NCBI GenBank assembly: GCA_946615495.1
Contig: CAMOHY010000015.1
Span: 1-17,035, forward strand
Source of the DNA: an uncultured Clostridia bacterium
GTDB lineage: Bacteria; Bacillota; Clostridia; Christensenellales; Aristaeellaceae
Length of the DNA: 17,035 bases
Direction of reading: 5' to 3'
Position 1 is the stretch's first letter; each line of letters opens with the position of its first letter. The position numbers and the translations under genes are program-made. The notes under the pieces were generated by a model, which made no database searches, was not told the DNA's origin, and saw nothing but the letters and a program-made list of their open reading frames with translations. Below, piece by piece: positions 14,270-17,035 of this stretch.

Positions 14270-15687
14270 AGCATTTGCAAAAAAATATCCGCAGGATCGC
14301 CATCCTGCTCTGCGCGCTGTTTGTGCTTTTAGCTTCCTACGGGGCTTACAGCATTTCCACTTACGGCAACCGCTGGTTCGCTTCCTCCGCCAACACGTTT
14401 GCCCGCGCCAAGAAAAAGGATGTGATCGCGGGCAGCATCCTGGACCGAAACGGCGTGGTGCTGGCCGCCTCGGAAAACGGAAGCCGGGTATACCAGGAGG
14501 ATTTGGCGGCAAGAAAAGCCGTGGTGCACGCCGTGGGCGACAGCATGAACAATGTGAACAACAGCGCCGAAAGCTTTTTTGCCACGTATCTGTACGGCTT
14601 TGAAATGTCCTTCCTGGAGCGGGCGGGCTGCGCCCTAAAGGGAGAAGCGCGCCGGGGAGACACCGTGCAGCTCACCATCGACAGCCGCCTGGCTTCCTAC
14701 GTAGCGTCCATTTTTCCCAGCGGCAAAGCCGGCGCCGTGGTAGTGATGAATTATAAAACGGGCGAAGTGCTTACCGAGCAGTCCTTTCCCAATTTTGACC
14801 CCATGAACATCACTTCCGCCGTGCGCAGCGACCCGCAAAAGCCCTTTTTCAACCGGGCCATTCAGGGGCTGTATACGCCCGGCTCCACCTTCAAGATCGT
14901 TACCGCCGCTTCCGCCCTGGAAAACCTTGCGGATATAGAATCCCTCTCCTTCAATTGCACAGGCATTTTGCAGCTTGGCGAACGAATGATTACCGACGCA
15001 GGCACCAACCTGGCCGAAGGAAAAATCACTCAGCACGGCGACCTGAACCTGAAAAAAGCCTTTCAGGTGAGCTGCAACAACACCTTCGCCCGCGTCGCCC
15101 TGCAATTGGGCGATCAAAGGCTTCGGAAAACGGCGGAGCAATTTGGGTTCAACGATAATTTTCTGTTCCGGGATATCGTGGTGGAAAATTCCTCTTACCC
15201 CACCGCCAACCGCAATGAAGGCGAAATCGCCTGGACCGGGGCGGGCCAGAGCGCCTTGTCCGTTTCTCCCCTGCATATGTGCATGATCGCTTCCGCCGTC
15301 GCCAATCAGGGCGTGATGATGGAGCCCCGGATGCTGCTTGCCGCCACCGCGCATACCGGCTCCCAGCGCGCCGCCTTTTCCACCCGCGTGTACAAAACGC
15401 CTTTGACCAAGGAGCGCGCGGCGGTGCTGAAGGATTATATGCGCGCCGTCGTCACCAGCGGCACCGGGGCCGCCGCCCAGCTTTCCGGCATAAAGGTGTG
15501 CGGAAAAACCGGCTCCGCCGAAATCGACACCCAGGAAAACACCAACGCCTGGTTCGTGGGCTTTTTGGATGAGGAAAGCTCTCCCTACGCCCTTTCCATT
15601 GTGGTGGAGGACGGCGGCGGCGGCGGCAGCGTGGCCGCGCCCATAGCCCGCCAAATCTTGTCCTGGCTCCTGGACCATGGATACTGA
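14266..15687 (+). CDS. Class B penicillin-binding protein (transpeptidase), PbpA-like
   Basis: This 473-residue peptidoglycan transpeptidase is anchored by one N-terminal helix (about 9-31). The transpeptidase motifs are complete: SxxK as STFK at 207-210 (catalytic S207), SxN as SCN at 269-271, and KTGS at 414-417. The N-terminal pedestal is short and contains GSILDRNGVVLA, as in PbpA-type class B enzymes, instead of the long dimerisation module of PBP2/PBP3. ATG at 14266 overlaps the FtsW/RodA stop by 4 bases (ATGA), with GGAGGAG 7 bases upstream, so translation is probably coupled. The immediate adjacency strongly suggests this PBP and the SEDS protein act as a pair. A run of Gly codons (GGGGGS) lies near the C-terminus, just before the final helix. 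Confidence 0.96.
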   Translation: MKHLQKNIRRIAILLCALFVLLASYGAYSISTYGNRWFASSANTFARAKKKDVIAGSILDRNGVVLAASENGSRVYQEDLAARKAVVHAVGDSMNNVNNSAESFFATYLYGFEMSFLERAGCALKGEARRGDTVQLTIDSRLASYVASIFPSGKAGAVVVMNYKTGEVLTEQSFPNFDPMNITSAVRSDPQKPFFNRAIQGLYTPGSTFKIVTAASALENLADIESLSFNCTGILQLGERMITDAGTNLAEGKITQHGDLNLKKAFQVSCNNTFARVALQLGDQRLRKTAEQFGFNDNFLFRDIVVENSSYPTANRNEGEIAWTGAGQSALSVSPLHMCMIASAVANQGVMMEPRMLLAATAHTGSQRAAFSTRVYKTPLTKERAAVLKDYMRAVVTSGTGAAAQLSGIKVCGKTGSAEIDTQENTNAWFVGFLDEESSPYALSIVVEDGGGGGSVAAPIARQILSWLLDHGY

Positions 15688-15709
15688 CTTTTAAAGGTAG
15701 GACCTTGTC

Positions 15710-16639
15710 ATGATCGATATTACCCTGCTGGGCACCTCCGCCCTGCTGCCTCTGCCGGAAAGGGCGCTTACCGCCGTGGTGCTTTCCTGCGCCGGCCGCT
15801 CCATTTTGTTTGACTGCGGCGAAGGCACCCAGACCGCTGCGCGGAAGGCCCGCGTCAGCCTGATGAAAACGGATGTGATCGCCCTGACCCATTATCACGG
15901 CGATCATGTTTTCGGCCTGCCCGGCCTTATGCAGACCATGGGCAGCATGGGCCGCGCGGAAAAATTGATTCTGACCGGCCCCGCCGGCCTGCAGGCGGCC
16001 ATGGAGCCCGTTTTGCGCTTGGCTGAATTTTTGCCCTTTCCGGTGGAAATGCTGGAGCTGCCCAAAGACGGCGTATTCTTATCCCGTTTGGCCCCCGGCT
16101 GGCCGGATAGGGCCTTCCTTCGTCCCGTGCCCACCCGGCACCGGGTGGCCAGCCAGGGGTACGAGTTCTCCCTGAGCCGGGCGGGCAGGTTTTTACCGGA
16201 AAAAGCGCAGGCGCTGGGCGTGCCGGTGGTCCAATGGCGTCAGCTTCAGCGGGGAGAATGCGTGCAGGTGGGCGAAAACACGGTTTTCCCCTCCCAGGTG
16301 ATGGAAGCGGAAAGAACGGGCCTGAAGTTCGTTTTTTCCGGCGACACCGCCCCCTGCGCGGCCCTGGAGCAGGCGGCGTCCGGCGCTGATTTATTCATCT
16401 GTGAAGCCACCTATGGAGAGGACGAGCAAGCGCCTCTGGCCGCGGAATACGGCCATATGACCTTTTCACAGGCCGGGCGCACCGCCGCGCGGGCCCAGGC
16501 GCGCAGGCTGTGGCTGGCCCATTTTTCCCAGCGCATGGAGGACCCTGAGGCCTATCTCCCCTTGGCCCAGGCCCAATTTCCTTTGGCCGAGTGCGGCCGG
16601 GACGGCATGCGCCTATCCCTCCATTTTTTAGATGAATAA
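15710..16639 (+). CDS. rnz: Ribonuclease Z (tRNA 3' endonuclease)
   Basis: This 309-residue metallo-beta-lactamase-fold zinc nuclease cuts tRNA precursors after the discriminator base so that CCA can be added. The zinc-binding motif THYHGDH is at 60-66 (H61, H63, D65, H66), followed by VFGLPGL. Further ligands are H144 (TRHRV), D212 (FSGDT), and H249 and H271 (GHMTFSQA, HFSQR). The stretch RAGRFLPEKAQALGVP (157-172) corresponds to the RNase Z exosite-side region and separates it from generic metallo-hydrolases. FDCGEGTQ at 34-41 is also diagnostic. Length is typical. It begins 22 bases after the PBP stop with an AAAGGTAGGA-type ribosome binding site, and is probably the last gene of the operon. 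Confidence 0.96.
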   Translation: MIDITLLGTSALLPLPERALTAVVLSCAGRSILFDCGEGTQTAARKARVSLMKTDVIALTHYHGDHVFGLPGLMQTMGSMGRAEKLILTGPAGLQAAMEPVLRLAEFLPFPVEMLELPKDGVFLSRLAPGWPDRAFLRPVPTRHRVASQGYEFSLSRAGRFLPEKAQALGVPVVQWRQLQRGECVQVGENTVFPSQVMEAERTGLKFVFSGDTAPCAALEQAASGADLFICEATYGEDEQAPLAAEYGHMTFSQAGRTAARAQARRLWLAHFSQRMEDPEAYLPLAQAQFPLAECGRDGMRLSLHFLDE

Positions 16640-16652
16640 AGCAGAGCATTTT

Positions 16653-16682
16653 TTCTCCGCCAGGCGGCGGAGAATTTTTTTT
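16653..16682 (+). terminator. Intrinsic terminator after rnz
   Basis: A 9-bp stem (16653-16661 with 16666-16674, TTCTCCGCC and complement) with loop AGGC is followed by eight Ts (16675-16682). This is a textbook rho-independent terminator, 13 bases after the rnz stop. Its T-tract touches the -35-like element of the next gene. Confidence 0.93.
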
Positions 16683-16710
16683 GAAATATTATTCCCGCTT
16701 CTTCCGTCTA
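16682..16710 (+). promoter_or_regulatory. Candidate ECF-sigma-type promoter (autoregulatory) of the sigma factor gene
   Basis: TGAAAT (16682-16687) and CGTCTA (16705-16710) are 17 bases apart. This resembles the TGAAAC / CGTC(TA) boxes used by several ECF sigma factors of Firmicutes. No TATAAT-like -10 is present in this gap. Start would be near 16717, leaving a leader that is little more than the ribosome binding site. Autoregulation is inferred from position. Confidence 0.6.
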
Positions 16711-16734
16711 AACAGGTGAAAGGAGGTGAGGAGC

Positions 16735-17035
16735 ATGGCCTTTGTCCAGGCGCCGGACAAAGAAAGGGAAGCGCGGCTCACGCGCATGTTCACGGAATAC
16801 GGCAATCAGCTCACCCGATTGTGCTTCCTCTATCTGCGCGATCTTTCCCTGGCGGAGGACGCTGTGCAGGATACGTTTGTGAAAGCCTATAAAAGCATGG
16901 ATTCCTTCCGGGAGGAAAGCAGCGAAAAGACCTGGCTGACCGCCATTGCCATCCACACCTGCCGGGACTACCAGCGGAGCTTTTGGTTTCGCCGGGTAGA
17001 CCGGCGGATCACCCTGGACGAGCTGCCGGAGCCAT
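16735..17035 (+). CDS. ECF-type RNA polymerase sigma factor, partial (3' end cut by window)
   Basis: The frame is open from ATG at 16735 to the window end (100 codons plus one base), so only the N-terminal part is seen. It matches sigma-70 region 2 of ECF factors: LYLRDLSLAEDAVQDTFVKA (32-51), the core-binding and -10-melting segment, then TWLTAIAIHTCRDYQRS (66-82), the region 2.3-2.4 recognition helix. RRITLDELPEP begins the linker to region 4, which lies outside. A very strong site, AAAGGAGGTGA, precedes the ATG (GGAGG 8 bases upstream). ECF sigmas usually respond to envelope or surface stress under an anti-sigma encoded just downstream, which cannot be seen here. Confidence 0.93.
   Translation, partial: MAFVQAPDKEREARLTRMFTEYGNQLTRLCFLYLRDLSLAEDAVQDTFVKAYKSMDSFREESSEKTWLTAIAIHTCRDYQRSFWFRRVDRRITLDELPEP

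Noticed and set aside
12905..14512. 535-residue open frame on the minus strand
   Set aside because: It lies antisense to the FHA/FtsW/PBP genes, which carry clear family motifs. Its protein is rich in His, Gly, Ala and Gln with no domain, as expected from the complement of GC-rich codons.
14635..15678. 347-residue minus-strand frame across the PBP gene
   Set aside because: It is the complement of transpeptidase codons. Its Gly/His-rich sequence has no domain and no ribosome binding site was evident.
1..17035. Search for CRISPR arrays, tRNAs, insertion sequences, phage or defence genes
   Set aside because: I saw no regularly spaced repeats, tRNA-like cloverleaf ends, transposase or integrase motifs, or defence families on either strand.

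Overview
The window reads as ordinary chromosome from a moderately GC-rich anaerobic Firmicute, most likely class Clostridia. The grounds are strong AGGAGG-type ribosome binding sites, sigma-A-like TTGACA/TATAAT promoters, an ECF-type pantothenate transporter subunit, a type III pantothenate kinase, and an FHA-FtsW-PBP gene group. GC-rich third codon positions create many long antisense open frames, which I treat as shadows. I see no tRNA, rRNA, CRISPR array, insertion sequence, integrase or phage gene. Family calls rest on motifs read by eye, not on database searches.

Region 1 (1-5302, minus strand) is a five-gene operon. In transcription order it encodes an ECF transporter S component (probably pantothenate), coaX, hom, a CapA-like membrane-anchored protein and an AEC-family permease. 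It starts at a near-perfect extended -10 promoter (5274-5302) and ends in tandem hairpins at 1-50. The first two genes fit uptake and phosphorylation of pantothenate for CoA. hom feeds threonine and methionine synthesis.

Region 2 (5382-7780, plus strand) has a secreted GH18 chitinase-like hydrolase and a stand-alone acyltransferase-fold protein that starts at TTG. Each has its own promoter, and a strong hairpin at 7754-7777 closes the block.

Region 3 (7785-12092, minus strand) is tldD, tldE and a hybrid histidine kinase, read from a promoter at 12064-12092.

Region 4 (12138-16682, plus strand) is a cell-wall operon: a membrane-anchored FHA-like protein, an FtsW/RodA-type SEDS glycosyltransferase and a class B penicillin-binding protein, followed by ribonuclease Z and a strong terminator. 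Translational overlaps couple the first three genes. The SEDS and PBP proteins should polymerise and cross-link peptidoglycan together.

Region 5 (16682-17035, plus strand) is the start of an ECF sigma factor gene cut by the window edge. It is preceded by an ECF-type promoter-like element that directly abuts the upstream terminator.

I did not find a clearly new multi-gene system. The observations most worth following are three proteins whose folds are recognisable but whose hallmark residues are altered (the CapA-like protein, the acyltransferase-like protein and the FHA-like protein) and the compact terminator/ECF-promoter junction.
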